In this document: in pieces, positions 1 to 6,821 of the stretch
Position numbering within the stretch: position 1 is the stretch's first letter
Layout of the letters: every line of letters starts with the position of its first letter
NCBI GenBank assembly: GCA_035656335.1
Contig: DASRSS010000240.1
Coordinates: 1 to 11,956, forward strand
DNA length: 11,956 nt
From: DASRSS01 sp035656335
Lineage (GTDB): Bacteria; Actinomycetota; Actinomycetes; Mycobacteriales; Jatrophihabitantaceae
Direction of reading: 5' to 3'
The notes under the pieces: model-generated
The model's database searches: none
Told to the model about the DNA's origin: nothing
Seen by the model: the letters and a program-made list of their open reading frames with translations, nothing else
Position numbers and translations under genes: made by a program

Positions 1-807
1 CGCCACCGGCTCGGCCGCGTGCCGCAGGTCGAGCGCGAACTCGGCTGCGGTGGGCCGGCCCGCCGGGTCGATCACCAGGCCGCGCGCGACGACGTCGGCG
101 ACCGCGCCGCTCACGCCGGCGACGTCCAACCGGGCGGTGACGTCGCCGAGGTCACCGCGCGCAGCGGCCGCGTAGGCGGCGGCAGCGGATTCGCCCGGCC
201 AGGCCGGCTGGCCGGTCAGCGCGTGCAGCGTGACGGCGGCGAGCATGAACACGTCCGATGCGGGCGACGGGACGCCGCCGGCCGCCACAGCAGGGTCGAC
301 GTACGCCGGCGTGCTGCGCGCCGGGCTCGTGTCGTCACCGGTCAGGCGCGCCACGCCGAGGTCCGCCAGCAGCGGCAGGCCCGCGCGGGTGAACAGGATG
401 TTCGCCGCGCTGACGTCGCCGTGCACCACCCCGGCGGTGTGCGCGTAGGCCAGTGCAGCGCCGATCGGGGCGATCGCCGTGATCACCTCTCCGGGCGCCA
501 GCCGTCCCCGCGCGCGGAGCAGCTCGGCCAGCGTGCCGCCGTCAGCGAGGTCGAGCACGAGCGCCAGGCCGCGCGCGCACGGGACAACCTCGTGCAGGTG
601 GACGAGGTGGGGGTGGTCGAGCCCGGTCAGCAGCGCGGCCTCGGCGCGTGCCGCGTCCAGCTGTTCGCGGCCGTGGACGGGGAGCAGTTTGACCGCGACC
701 GGGTCGCCGCTGCGCCGCACTCGCGCGCGCCACACGCGGGCGTCGGCGCCGGCGCCGATCGCCTCCTCGATGACGTAGCCGGCGAGCCGCCACGTCGATT
801 CGTCCAT
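1..807 (-). CDS. Ser/Thr protein kinase, Hanks type (3' end outside window)
   Basis: Reading leftwards from ATG at 807 gives 269 codons with no stop before the window edge, so the C-terminus is missing. The kinase domain fills about residues 8-262: a glycine-rich loop near 18-26 (IGAGADARV), ATP-binding lysine K40 in VAVK, helix-C glutamate E56, catalytic loop HGDVSAANIL (D131, N136), metal-binding DLG (D149) and the SDVF segment (D185) of helix F. All catalytic residues are present, so activity is plausible. Departures from the usual family are HGD for HRD, DLG for DFG, and no APE glutamate (TPAYVDPA). No membrane segment is seen before the edge, so any sensor domain would lie outside. The gene is divergent from lipB across 93 bases and its substrate is unknown. 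A TACGCT box 8 bases upstream supports this start. Confidence 0.85.
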   Translation of the reverse strand, partial: MDESTWRLAGYVIEEAIGAGADARVWRARVRRSGDPVAVKLLPVHGREQLDAARAEAALLTGLDHPHLVHLHEVVPCARGLALVLDLADGGTLAELLRARGRLAPGEVITAIAPIGAALAYAHTAGVVHGDVSAANILFTRAGLPLLADLGVARLTGDDTSPARSTPAYVDPAVAAGGVPSPASDVFMLAAVTLHALTGQPAWPGESAAAAYAAAARGDLGDVTARLDVAGVSGAVADVVARGLVIDPAGRPTAAEFALDLRHAAEPVA

Positions 808-815
808 AACGGATA

Positions 816-821
816 AGCGTA
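816..821 (-). promoter_or_regulatory. Probable -10 box of the kinase gene
   Basis: On the minus strand TACGCT (TANNNT pattern) ends 8 bases before the kinase ATG at 807. Transcription would begin at or within two bases of the start codon, and no Shine-Dalgarno sequence is seen. No convincing -35 box is visible. This is inferred from position and pattern only. Confidence 0.4.
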
Positions 822-846
822 AGCGAACCGGATAAAGCGCGCCCAG

Positions 847-855
847 TTATCCACA
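847..855 (+). promoter_or_regulatory. DnaA-box-like 9-mer
   Basis: TTATCCACA is an exact match to the E. coli consensus DnaA box. It lies in the divergent kinase/lipB intergenic region. Two further TTATCC hexamers occur on the opposite strand at 811-816 and 830-835. A single perfect box is not an origin. It could be a DnaA-controlled promoter site, a titration site or chance. Confidence 0.35.
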
Positions 856-888
856 GTCGTCGCCGAAGGCCCGGCCGGCCAGCGCGCG

Positions 889-894
889 TAGGGT
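889..894 (+). promoter_or_regulatory. Probable leaderless -10 box of lipB
   Basis: TAGGGT ends 6 bases before the GTG start of lipB, the spacing expected if the transcript starts on the start codon itself. The same bases (AGGGTGG) could instead act as a weak ribosome binding site. No clear -35 box is visible. Confidence 0.5.
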
Positions 895-900
895 GGCTGT

Positions 901-1548
901 GTGGCAGAGCTGCAGGTGATCCGCGCCGGAACAGTCCCCTACGAGCAGGCCTGGGAGCGGCAGCGCGAACTGCACGCGCAGGTCGTCGCCGGCACCGCGC
1001 CGGACACCGTGCTGCTGCTCGAACACCCGGCCGTCTACACCGCGGGCAAGCGCACCGAACCGCACGAGCGGCCCTGGGACGGGACGCCGGTGATCGACGT
1101 CGACCGGGGCGGCAAGATCACCTGGCACGGTCCCGGCCAGATCGTCGGCTATCCGATCGTGCGCCTGCCCGATCCGGTCGACGTCGTCGCGTACGTGCGC
1201 CGCATGGAGCTCATGCTCATCGCGGTGTGCGCCGAGTTCGGCGTGCGCGCCATTCAGGTCGAGGGACGCAGCGGCGTCTGGCTGCCGGCCGACGCGGGTC
1301 GTCCCGAGCGCAAGCTGGGCCAGATCGGGATCCGGGTCAGCCAGGGCGTGACGATGCACGGTTTCGCGCTCAACTGCGACTGCGACCTGAGCTGGGCCAA
1401 GGTCATCGTCCCGTGCGGGATCGCCGACGCCGGAGTCACCTCGCTGTCGGACGAGGCCGGCCGCGACGTGACCGTGGCCGAGGTGCTCCCCGTCGTCGAG
1501 CGGCACCTGCCCGAGTTGCTGCAGGCCGCGGTGGCCGTCACCGCCTGA
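901..1548 (+). CDS. lipB: Octanoyl-[ACP]:protein N-octanoyltransferase
   Basis: This cytoplasmic enzyme moves octanoate from acyl carrier protein to lipoyl-domain lysines, the first committed step of lipoate synthesis. The 215-residue product carries the family signature RGGKITWHGPGQ (69-80), the catalytic lysine in RKLGQIG (K138) and the catalytic cysteine in PCGI (C172). ALNCDCDL near 156-163 and LLEHPAVYTAG near 39-49 are also typical of actinobacterial LipB. Length is normal for the family. GTG at 901 is chosen because it leaves a full N-terminus and sits 6 bases after a TANNNT box. lipA follows 16 bases downstream and performs the next step on the octanoylated protein. Confidence 0.96.
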   Translation: MAELQVIRAGTVPYEQAWERQRELHAQVVAGTAPDTVLLLEHPAVYTAGKRTEPHERPWDGTPVIDVDRGGKITWHGPGQIVGYPIVRLPDPVDVVAYVRRMELMLIAVCAEFGVRAIQVEGRSGVWLPADAGRPERKLGQIGIRVSQGVTMHGFALNCDCDLSWAKVIVPCGIADAGVTSLSDEAGRDVTVAEVLPVVERHLPELLQAAVAVTA

Positions 1549-1552
1549 CGCG

Positions 1553-1558
1553 TACCCT
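1553..1558 (+). promoter_or_regulatory. Probable leaderless -10 box of lipA
   Basis: TACCCT lies inside the 16-base lipB-lipA gap and ends 6 bases before the lipA GTG. No Shine-Dalgarno sequence is present there. It suggests lipA can be transcribed on its own leaderless message as well as by read-through from lipB. Confidence 0.5.
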
Positions 1559-1564
1559 GAACCG

Positions 1565-2512
1565 GTGACCGCAGTTCGCCCAGAAGGCACGCAAGTCGCC
1601 CCCGCCGGCCGCCGGATGCTTCGGATCGAAGCCCGCAACGCCGCCACCCCCATCGAACGCAAACCCGAGTGGATCAAGACCCGGGCGAAGATGGGCCCGG
1701 AGTACACCGAGCTGCAGTCGCTCGTGCGCCGCGAAGGCCTGCACACCGTCTGCCAGGAAGCCGGCTGTCCCAACATCTACGAGTGCTGGGAGGACCGCGA
1801 GGCGACGTTCCTCATCGGCGGCGACCAGTGCACCCGGCGCTGTGACTTCTGCCAGATCGCGACCGGCAAGCCGACCACGTTGGACCGCGACGAGCCGCGC
1901 CGCGTCGCGGAGAGCGTGGCCACGATGGGGCTGCGCTACGCGACCGTCACCGGCGTGACCCGCGACGACCTGCCCGACGGCGGTGCCTGGCTGTGGGCCG
2001 AGACCGTCCGCCAGATCCACTCGCGGAACCCGGGCACCGGCGTGGAGATCCTCACGCCCGACTTCGACGGCAAGGCCGAGCTGCTCGCCGAGGTGTTCGC
2101 GTCCCGCCCGGAGGTCTTCGCGCACAACGTCGAGACGGTGCCGCGCATCTTCAAGCGGATCCGGCCCGGGTTCCGCTACGAGCGTTCGCTGGACGTCATC
2201 CGCGCCGCCCGCGCGGACAACCTGGTGACCAAGTCCAACCTGATCCTCGGCATGGGCGAGGAGCGCGCGGAGATCAGCCAGGCGCTGCAGGACCTGTACG
2301 ACGCCGGGTGCGAGCTGATCACGATCACCCAGTACCTGCGGCCGTCGCCGAAGCTGCACCCGGTCACGCGCTGGGTGAAGCCGGAGGAGTTCGTGGAGCT
2401 GCGCGAGGAGGCCGAGGAGATCGGCTTCGCCGGCGTCATGAGCGGCCCGCTGGTGCGCTCGTCGTACCGGGCCGGGCGGCTGTACCAGCAGGCCATCGCC
2501 GCCCGCACCTGA
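1565..2512 (+). CDS. lipA: Lipoyl synthase, radical SAM
   Basis: LipA inserts two sulfur atoms into protein-bound octanoyl groups to make lipoyl groups, using two [4Fe-4S] clusters and S-adenosylmethionine. The 315-residue product has the auxiliary cluster cysteines C63, C68 and C74 (CQEAGCPNIYEC) and the radical-SAM triad C89, C93 and C96 (CTRRCDFC). Later motifs include TGVTRDDLPDGGA, EILTPDF and HNVETVPR. A C-terminal RSSY motif supplies the serine ligand known for this family. Length is normal. GTG at 1565 is used because the long N-terminal extension is usual in actinobacterial LipA and a -10 box sits 6 bases upstream. It works directly after LipB. Confidence 0.97.
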   Translation: MTAVRPEGTQVAPAGRRMLRIEARNAATPIERKPEWIKTRAKMGPEYTELQSLVRREGLHTVCQEAGCPNIYECWEDREATFLIGGDQCTRRCDFCQIATGKPTTLDRDEPRRVAESVATMGLRYATVTGVTRDDLPDGGAWLWAETVRQIHSRNPGTGVEILTPDFDGKAELLAEVFASRPEVFAHNVETVPRIFKRIRPGFRYERSLDVIRAARADNLVTKSNLILGMGEERAEISQALQDLYDAGCELITITQYLRPSPKLHPVTRWVKPEEFVELREEAEEIGFAGVMSGPLVRSSYRAGRLYQQAIAART

Positions 2513-2553
2513 CGTACGGGCGCTCCCGCGCCGGACGGCACAGCGGCGGCAAC

Positions 2554-2559
2554 TATCCT
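2554..2559 (+). promoter_or_regulatory. Probable leaderless -10 box of the DUF4191 gene
   Basis: TATCCT ends 7 bases before the ATG at 2567 and no ribosome binding site is present. It is the closest match to TATAAT among the -10 boxes in this window. A weak GC hairpin (2519-2532, 5-base stem GGCGC/GCGCC) lies just upstream after lipA and may partly separate the two units. Confidence 0.55.
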
Positions 2560-2566
2560 CGTAGCC

Positions 2567-3316
2567 ATGGCGAACTCCTCGGGGAAGCTCACACGCGCTG
2601 AGAAGAAGGCTGCGCGCGCGGAGAGCAAGCAGTCGCGGCGCGACACCTGGCGCAATCTCGTCCAGGCCTTCAAGCTCACCCGGGAGAGCGACGACCGGCT
2701 GGTGCCGTACATGGCCGGCTTCGGCGTCCTGGCCGCGGTGGTGATCTTCTTCGCGGTGTGGCTGCTGAGCGGCGCGCTCTACGCGGCGATCCCGATCGCC
2801 GTTCTCGCCGGGCTGGTCGTCGCCATGTTCGTGTTCAGCCGGCGCGCGCAGCACGCGATGTACAGCCAGGCCGAGGGCCAGCCGGGCGCGGCGGGCTGGA
2901 TGCTGCAGCAACAGCTCAAGGGCGACTGGCGGATCACCCAGGCCGTCGCCGGGACCGCGCAGTTCGACGCCGTGCACCGGCTGGTCGGCCGCCCCGGGGT
3001 GGTGCTCGTCGGCGAGGGTGCCCAGCACCGGGTCCGCGGGCTGCTCGCGCAGGAGAAGAAGAAGACCGCGCGCATCACCGGCGATACCCCGATCTACGAC
3101 GTCGTCGTCGGCACCGGCGAGGGCGAGGTCCGGCTCGGCAAGCTGTCCCGGTACCTGATCAAGCTGCCGGCCAACCTGTCCCGCGAGCAGGTGAACGCGC
3201 TGGACAAACGGCTGGCCGCGCTCGGTGGCGGTGGCCGGATGCCGCTGCCGCAAGGGCCGTTGCCGCAGGGCGCCAAGATGCGCAACGTCCAGCGCACCGT
3301 GCGCCGCCGCTCGTGA
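2567..3316 (+). CDS. DUF4191 family membrane protein
   Basis: A 249-residue protein of a family I recognise as conserved next to lipA in Actinobacteria (M. tuberculosis Rv2219). Its biochemical function is unknown. The N-terminus is lysine/arginine-rich (7-29) and should be cytoplasmic. Two membrane segments follow at about 46-68 and 71-90, forming a tight hairpin. A soluble domain of about 155 residues follows, with the family-typical stretches GRPGVVLVGEG, LGKLSRYLIKLP and PLPQGPLPQGAK near the end. The stop overlaps the start of the RDD gene by 4 bases (GTGA), so the two are probably translationally coupled. The ATG start is supported by a TATCCT box 7 bases upstream. Confidence 0.9.
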   Translation: MANSSGKLTRAEKKAARAESKQSRRDTWRNLVQAFKLTRESDDRLVPYMAGFGVLAAVVIFFAVWLLSGALYAAIPIAVLAGLVVAMFVFSRRAQHAMYSQAEGQPGAAGWMLQQQLKGDWRITQAVAGTAQFDAVHRLVGRPGVVLVGEGAQHRVRGLLAQEKKKTARITGDTPIYDVVVGTGEGEVRLGKLSRYLIKLPANLSREQVNALDKRLAALGGGGRMPLPQGPLPQGAKMRNVQRTVRRRS

Positions 3317-3780
3317 CCGCGCCCGGGGCGACTCCCCCGCCGGCCGAGCGCCGGATGACGGCGCCCGGGGCGTGGCGCGGCGAGAAGCTGGGCCTGCCGG
3401 AATCCGGTCCCGGCTCGGTGGCCACGACCGGTGCCCGCCTGGGCGCGTTCCTCGTCGACGCGATCGCGTCCGGGCTGGTCGCCTGGCTGTTCGTGTCGGC
3501 CGTCGGCGGCGGTAGCAGCGATCGGCACCTGCCGGGCTCGTGGAGCCTGCTCCCGCTCGCAATCGACTACGTCGTCGGCATGCTGGTGGCCGGCAGCACG
3601 GTCGGCATGTACCTGTTCCGGCTGCGGATCGTGCGGGTCGACCGCCCGGCCGCGATGAATCCCGGGCAGGCGATCATCCGCACCCTGCTGCTGTTCCTGC
3701 TGGTCCCCGCAGTGATCTGGGATCGCGACGGCCGCGGCCTGCACGACCGCGCCAGCGGCACCGCCGTGGTCCGCGGCTGA
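3313..3780 (+). CDS. RDD family membrane protein
   Basis: A 155-residue small membrane protein like M. tuberculosis Rv2219A. RDD proteins carry conserved Arg and Asp residues in membrane helices, and their role here is unknown. Visible signs are TGARLGAFLVDA (R42, D49) opening the first helix (about 43-62), further hydrophobic segments near 78-97 and 119-135, and the closing motif IWDRDGRGLHDRASGTAVV. GTG at 3313 is chosen because it overlaps the preceding stop as GTGA, which suggests coupling. An in-frame ATG at 3355 would also work, giving 141 residues, and both candidate N-termini read MTAPGA. It is the last gene before the glnA promoter region. Confidence 0.85.
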   Translation: MTAPGATPPPAERRMTAPGAWRGEKLGLPESGPGSVATTGARLGAFLVDAIASGLVAWLFVSAVGGGSSDRHLPGSWSLLPLAIDYVVGMLVAGSTVGMYLFRLRIVRVDRPAAMNPGQAIIRTLLLFLLVPAVIWDRDGRGLHDRASGTAVVRG

Positions 3781-3812
3781 ACCCAGCCTGATTTCGGGGT
3801 CTGGCGCGGCGC

Positions 3813-3850
3813 GAAACATCGCGGAAACATTCGGGACACGGTCAGGCAAC
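3813..3850 (+). promoter_or_regulatory. Candidate GlnR operator upstream of glnA
   Basis: Four 5-mers sit in exact 11-base register: GAAAC (3813-3817), GAAAC (3824-3828), GACAC (3835-3839) and GCAAC (3846-3850), each separated by 6 bases. This fits the known actinobacterial GlnR box, in which GTnAC-like and GAAAC half-sites alternate with 6-base gaps. GlnR, the global nitrogen regulator, controls glnA in Streptomyces and mycobacteria, and the site is in the glnA promoter. Binding is inferred from pattern and position. Confidence 0.7.
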
Positions 3851-3860
3851 CGGTCCGCCA

Positions 3861-3866
3861 TACATT
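3861..3866 (+). promoter_or_regulatory. Possible -10 box of glnA
   Basis: TACATT fits TANNNT and would place the transcript start near 3873, leaving a leader of about 27 bases that includes the GGAGG ribosome binding site. The -35 position falls inside the GlnR-like repeats and has no TTGACA-like sequence, as expected of an activator-dependent promoter. Confidence 0.35.
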
Positions 3867-3899
3867 CGCAGCACACCAGCCGAGCACGACGGAGGACGA

Positions 3900-5324
3900 A
3901 TGTTCAGCAGCCCCGAAGAACTCATGCGGTACGTCGCCGAAGAGGGTGTCGAGTTCGTCGACGTCCGCTTCACCGATCTGCCCGGCCAGCAGCAGCACTT
4001 CAACGTGCCGGCCGCCTCGGTCGACGAGGACTTCTTCCGCGACGGCGTGATGTTCGACGGCTCGTCCATCCGGGGCTTCGCCGCGATTCACAAGTCCGAC
4101 ATGAAGCTGATCCCGGACCCGGCCACGGCGTTCGTCGACCCGTTCCGCTCGGCCAAGACGCTGAACCTCAGCTTCTCGATCGTCGAGCCGCGCACCGGTG
4201 AGCCGTACGGCCGCGACCCGCGGCAGGTCGCGGCGAAGGCCGAGGAGTACCTGCGTTCGACCGGCATCGCCGACACCGCGTTCTTCGGTCCCGAGGCCGA
4301 GTTCTACGTGTTCGACGACGTGCGCTTCCAGACCGCGCAGAACGAGGGTTACTACCACATCGACTCCATCGAGGGCGCCTGGAACACCGGACGCGTCGAG
4401 GAGGGCGGCAACCGCGGGTACAAGACCCGCTACAAGGGCGGCTACTTCCCCGTGCCGCCGGTGGACCACTACGCGGACCTGCGCGACGCGATGAGCACCG
4501 CGCTGATCAACGCCGGCCTGAAGCTGGAGCGCGCGCACCACGAGGTCGGCACCGCCGGGCAGGCCGAGATCAACTACGAGTTCAACACGCTGGTGCACGC
4601 CGCCGACGACGTCCAGAAGTTCAAGTACATCATCAAGAACGTCGCGTGGCAGCACGGCAAGACGGCGACGTTCATGCCGAAGCCGCTGTTCGGTGACAAC
4701 GGCTCGGGCATGCACTGCCACCAGTCGCTGTGGAAGGACGGCGCGCCGCTGTTCTACGACGAGCTCGGCTACGCCGGCCTGTCGGACATCGCACGCTGGT
4801 ACATCGGCGGCCTGCTGCACCACGCGCCGTCGCTGCTCGCCTTCACCAACCCGACGGTGAACTCGTACCACCGGCTGGTGCCCGGCTTCGAGGCGCCGGT
4901 CAACCTGGTCTACAGCTCGGGCAACCGCTCGGCCTGCATCCGGGTGCCCATCACCGGCTCGAACCCGAAAGCCAAGCGCATCGAGTTCCGCATCCCGGAC
5001 CCGTCCGCCAACCCGTACCTCGCGTTCGCGGCGATGCTGATGGCCGGCGTTGACGGCATCAAGAACAAGATCGAGCCGCCGGCCCCGATCGACAAGGACC
5101 TGTACGAACTGCCGCCGGACGAGGCCGCCGCGATCGCGCAGGTGCCCGGCACGCTGCCCGAGGTGCTGGACGCGCTCGAGCGCGACAACGAGTACCTGCA
5201 GGAAGGTGGCGTCTTCACCGACGACATCATCGGCGCCTGGCTGGACTACAAGCGCGTCAACGAGGTCGACCCGATCCGGCTGCGCCCGCACCCGCACGAG
5301 TTCGAGCTCTACTACGACTGCTGA
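3900..5324 (+). CDS. glnA: Glutamine synthetase, type I (beta)
   Basis: This enzyme condenses glutamate and ammonia to glutamine with ATP, the main ammonium assimilation step. It acts as a cytoplasmic dodecamer. The 474-residue length is typical. Motifs in order: MFDGSS (51-56), the FFGPEAEFYVFD active-site glutamates (128-139), the HHEVGTAGQAEIN segment (213-225), the ATP-site region KPLFGDNGSGMHCHQS (261-276), NPTVNSYHRLVPGFEAP (317-333) and NRSACIRVP (342-350). Y402 in DKDLYELPP is the adenylylation tyrosine of the beta subtype and is the target of GlnE, encoded at the right end of this window. GGAGG at 3891-3895, 4 bases before the ATG, fixes the start. Nitrogen control by GlnR is likely from the upstream repeats, and a strong terminator follows. 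Confidence 0.98.
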   Translation: MFSSPEELMRYVAEEGVEFVDVRFTDLPGQQQHFNVPAASVDEDFFRDGVMFDGSSIRGFAAIHKSDMKLIPDPATAFVDPFRSAKTLNLSFSIVEPRTGEPYGRDPRQVAAKAEEYLRSTGIADTAFFGPEAEFYVFDDVRFQTAQNEGYYHIDSIEGAWNTGRVEEGGNRGYKTRYKGGYFPVPPVDHYADLRDAMSTALINAGLKLERAHHEVGTAGQAEINYEFNTLVHAADDVQKFKYIIKNVAWQHGKTATFMPKPLFGDNGSGMHCHQSLWKDGAPLFYDELGYAGLSDIARWYIGGLLHHAPSLLAFTNPTVNSYHRLVPGFEAPVNLVYSSGNRSACIRVPITGSNPKAKRIEFRIPDPSANPYLAFAAMLMAGVDGIKNKIEPPAPIDKDLYELPPDEAAAIAQVPGTLPEVLDALERDNEYLQEGGVFTDDIIGAWLDYKRVNEVDPIRLRPHPHEFELYYDC

Positions 5325-5338
5325 GTCGTTTTTCCGAA

Positions 5339-5368
5339 ACGGAGCCCCCGAGTGTTCGGGGGCTCCGT
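5339..5368 (+). terminator. Strong hairpin terminator after glnA
   Basis: A perfect 13-base stem (5339-5351 pairs with 5356-5368) encloses a GTGT loop, starting 14 bases after the glnA stop. It has no run of T afterwards on the plus strand (CTCGCTTCC follows), which is common for actinobacterial terminators. It isolates glnA from the accessory genes downstream. Confidence 0.85.
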
Positions 5369-5394
5369 CTCGCTTCCAGGTAGCCGGGGATCAC

Positions 5395-5400
5395 TAGCCT
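5395..5400 (+). promoter_or_regulatory. Probable leaderless -10 box of the broken gene
   Basis: TAGCCT ends 6 bases before the GTG at 5407 and there is no ribosome binding site. The promoter-like box survives although the gene downstream is disrupted. Confidence 0.45.
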
Positions 5401-5406
5401 TCCGAC

Positions 5407-5798
5407 GTGGCCCGGCACGTGTTCATCGACGAAACCAAGCAGCGGAACTATCTGCTCGTCGCCGCCGTGCTCGCAGTGGGTGACCTTGATGCCGCCCGTC
5501 GGACGCTGCGGGCCCTGGTGCTGCCCGGACAGCGCCGCATCCATATGGCGAAGGAAGGTATGCGGCGGCGCCGATCCCTGCTGTCTGCGATCGCCGAGTT
5601 GAACGTGAACGCGACCGTTTACGACGGTGGCCGTGCGGCCGGGCGCGAACACGTCGCGCGGGAGGCGTGCTTGCGCGCGGTTGTCGCGGAACCGAGCTGT
5701 TGCTTGGCCTTCCGGATGCGACCGCCAGGGCGTCGGCAAAGGGGGACGATTGGCGGGCCCCTATCGAGTACCTGATCGCCGAGGTCAAGAAGCTTTAA
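5407..5798 (+). pseudogene. Remnant of an uncharacterised DUF3800-like gene, middle deleted and frame shifted
   Basis: The first part (GTG 5407 to about 5695) reads VARHVFIDETKQRNYLLVAA, then LPGQRRIHMAKE and REACLRAVVAE. I recognise this as the N-terminal half of a family of uncharacterised actinobacterial proteins of roughly 200 residues, starting with an acidic FIDET motif like DUF3800 proteins. In a different frame from about 5694 to TAA 5796-5798 comes LLLGLPDATARASAKGDDWR and then APIEYLIAEVKKL, which matches the usual C-terminus of the same family. The middle, roughly 70-80 residues, is absent and the frame changes at the junction, so a deletion whose length is not a multiple of three is likely. 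Read through in the first frame, the product would be 122 residues with an unrelated arginine-rich tail. Third-position GC looks lower than in the neighbours, suggesting acquired DNA. Family assignment is from memory and function is unknown. Confidence 0.65.
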
Positions 5799-5916
5799 GC
5801 AGGAAAGCGCGAAGCCCAGCTCACCAACCGTCCGGATGGCTGCCGGGCTCACTTCCTCGCCGCTCGACACTGCGCCGAGTCAGCCGGCGAACACCAAGGG
5901 CACCAAGTAGCGCCGG

Positions 5917-6807
5917 TCAGACGAGCGACTGGCCGCAGCCGGAGCGGATCGCGGGCTCGGCGACGGACGCGTCCGCGCCGAGCAGGTCGTCGCCGGGGAT
6001 CCCGCCCGCACGGCGGCGGCGCAGCCGGCCCAGCAGCAACGCGACACCGGTGCCGACGGACATCGTCGCCACGCCGGCGAACACGTCCAGCAGGTAGTGG
6101 TTCCCGGTCGCGAGCACGACGACCGCGGTGCCGACCGGGTACAGCGCGCCCAGGCAGCGTAGCCACAGCGGGCGCGCGAACCATGCGACCAGCACGCCGC
6201 ACCACAGCGCCCAGCCGACGTGCAGCGACGGCATCGCGGCGAACTGGTTCGACAGCCCGCCGAGCCCGCGCGGCACGCTGCCGTCACCGGACCACCAGCC
6301 CCAGTTAGCGACGTCGGCGAGGGTGTCCCGGATCCCGCTGCCGGGCACCAGTCGCGGCGGCGCGGTCGGCGCCAGGTAGAAGCCGACCAGTCCGAGCGTC
6401 GTGCTGACGGCGAGCGAGGTGCGGGCGATCCAATAGCGCTCCGCGCGCCGCCGGTACATCCAGATCAGCACGGCGGGCGTGACCAGGTAGTGCAGCGCGG
6501 CGTAGTAGTACGAGGCGATCACGGCCAGCGGCGTGCTGTGCGCCATCAACTGGTTCAGGGCGTGCTCCGGCGACAGGTGCCAGGACCGTTCCCAGTGCAG
6601 GATGTCGCGTCCGTTGACCAAGGCCGTCGGCAGGTCGGACGCGAGCAGCCCCCGGCCGAGCTCGTACACGCCGTAGAGGGCACCGAGGAGCACGAACTCG
6701 ACGACCCAGCGCGGCACCCGGGGCGCGCGCATCATCCGCCAGACAGCGAAGCTCGCCCGCGCCTCGGCGAGGACGCGGACGGAACCCCGCGACGGTGCAC
6801 CCTCCAC
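5917..6807 (-). CDS. PAP2 family membrane phosphatase/phosphotransferase (Aur1/Ipt1-like)
   Basis: A 296-residue membrane protein of the PAP2 superfamily, resembling the branch that includes inositol-phosphotransferase-like enzymes. These act on lipid phosphates or transfer phospho-head groups at the membrane, and the substrate here is unknown. Visible signs are several hydrophobic segments (about 34-50, 92-117, 130-146, 195-210, 216-234, 241-260), GFYLAPTAPPRL (142-153), the PSLH motif (193-196) and the GNHYLLD motif with H237 and D241, which gives the catalytic His-Asp pair. GTG at 6807 is chosen over longer in-frame starts because TAAGGT ends 7 bases upstream and the membrane topology is complete from there. 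A start at 6954 would run across the operator region. The gene is divergent from the TetR gene and clearly paralogous to the PAP2 gene at 9313. Confidence 0.85.
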   Translation of the reverse strand: MEGAPSRGSVRVLAEARASFAVWRMMRAPRVPRWVVEFVLLGALYGVYELGRGLLASDLPTALVNGRDILHWERSWHLSPEHALNQLMAHSTPLAVIASYYYAALHYLVTPAVLIWMYRRRAERYWIARTSLAVSTTLGLVGFYLAPTAPPRLVPGSGIRDTLADVANWGWWSGDGSVPRGLGGLSNQFAAMPSLHVGWALWCGVLVAWFARPLWLRCLGALYPVGTAVVVLATGNHYLLDVFAGVATMSVGTGVALLLGRLRRRRAGGIPGDDLLGADASVAEPAIRSGCGQSLV

Positions 6808-6814
6808 GAGCTCT

Positions 6815-6820
6815 ACCTTA
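6815..6820 (-). promoter_or_regulatory. Probable leaderless -10 box of the first PAP2 gene
   Basis: On the minus strand TAAGGT ends 7 bases before the GTG at 6807. The palindrome at 6822-6837 abuts its upstream side, so a bound repressor would block polymerase. No TTGACA-like -35 box is visible. Confidence 0.5.
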
Positions 6821-6821
6821 C

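Noticed and set aside
808..900. A replication origin, because of the DnaA box and TTATCC repeats
   Set aside because: There is only one full box, no AT-rich unwinding region, and no dnaA, dnaN or gyrase genes nearby.
2519..2532. Hairpin after lipA as a terminator
   Set aside because: The stem is only 5 bases with no T-run. It is too weak to call in GC-rich DNA.
1538..3562. Long open frame of 674 codons on the minus strand opposite lipA and the DUF4191/RDD genes
   Set aside because: Its translation is arginine/histidine/aspartate-rich with no recognisable domain. It mirrors well-identified plus-strand genes, an artefact of high-GC codon use.
3567..5297. Open frame of 576 codons antisense to glnA
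   Set aside because: It is the shadow of a full-length, clearly recognised glutamine synthetase. The composition is low-complexity and there is no promoter or ribosome binding site.
5407..5775. The 122-residue frame as an intact small gene
   Set aside because: Its last 25 or so residues are unrelated arginine-rich sequence, while the expected family C-terminus is present in another frame just downstream.
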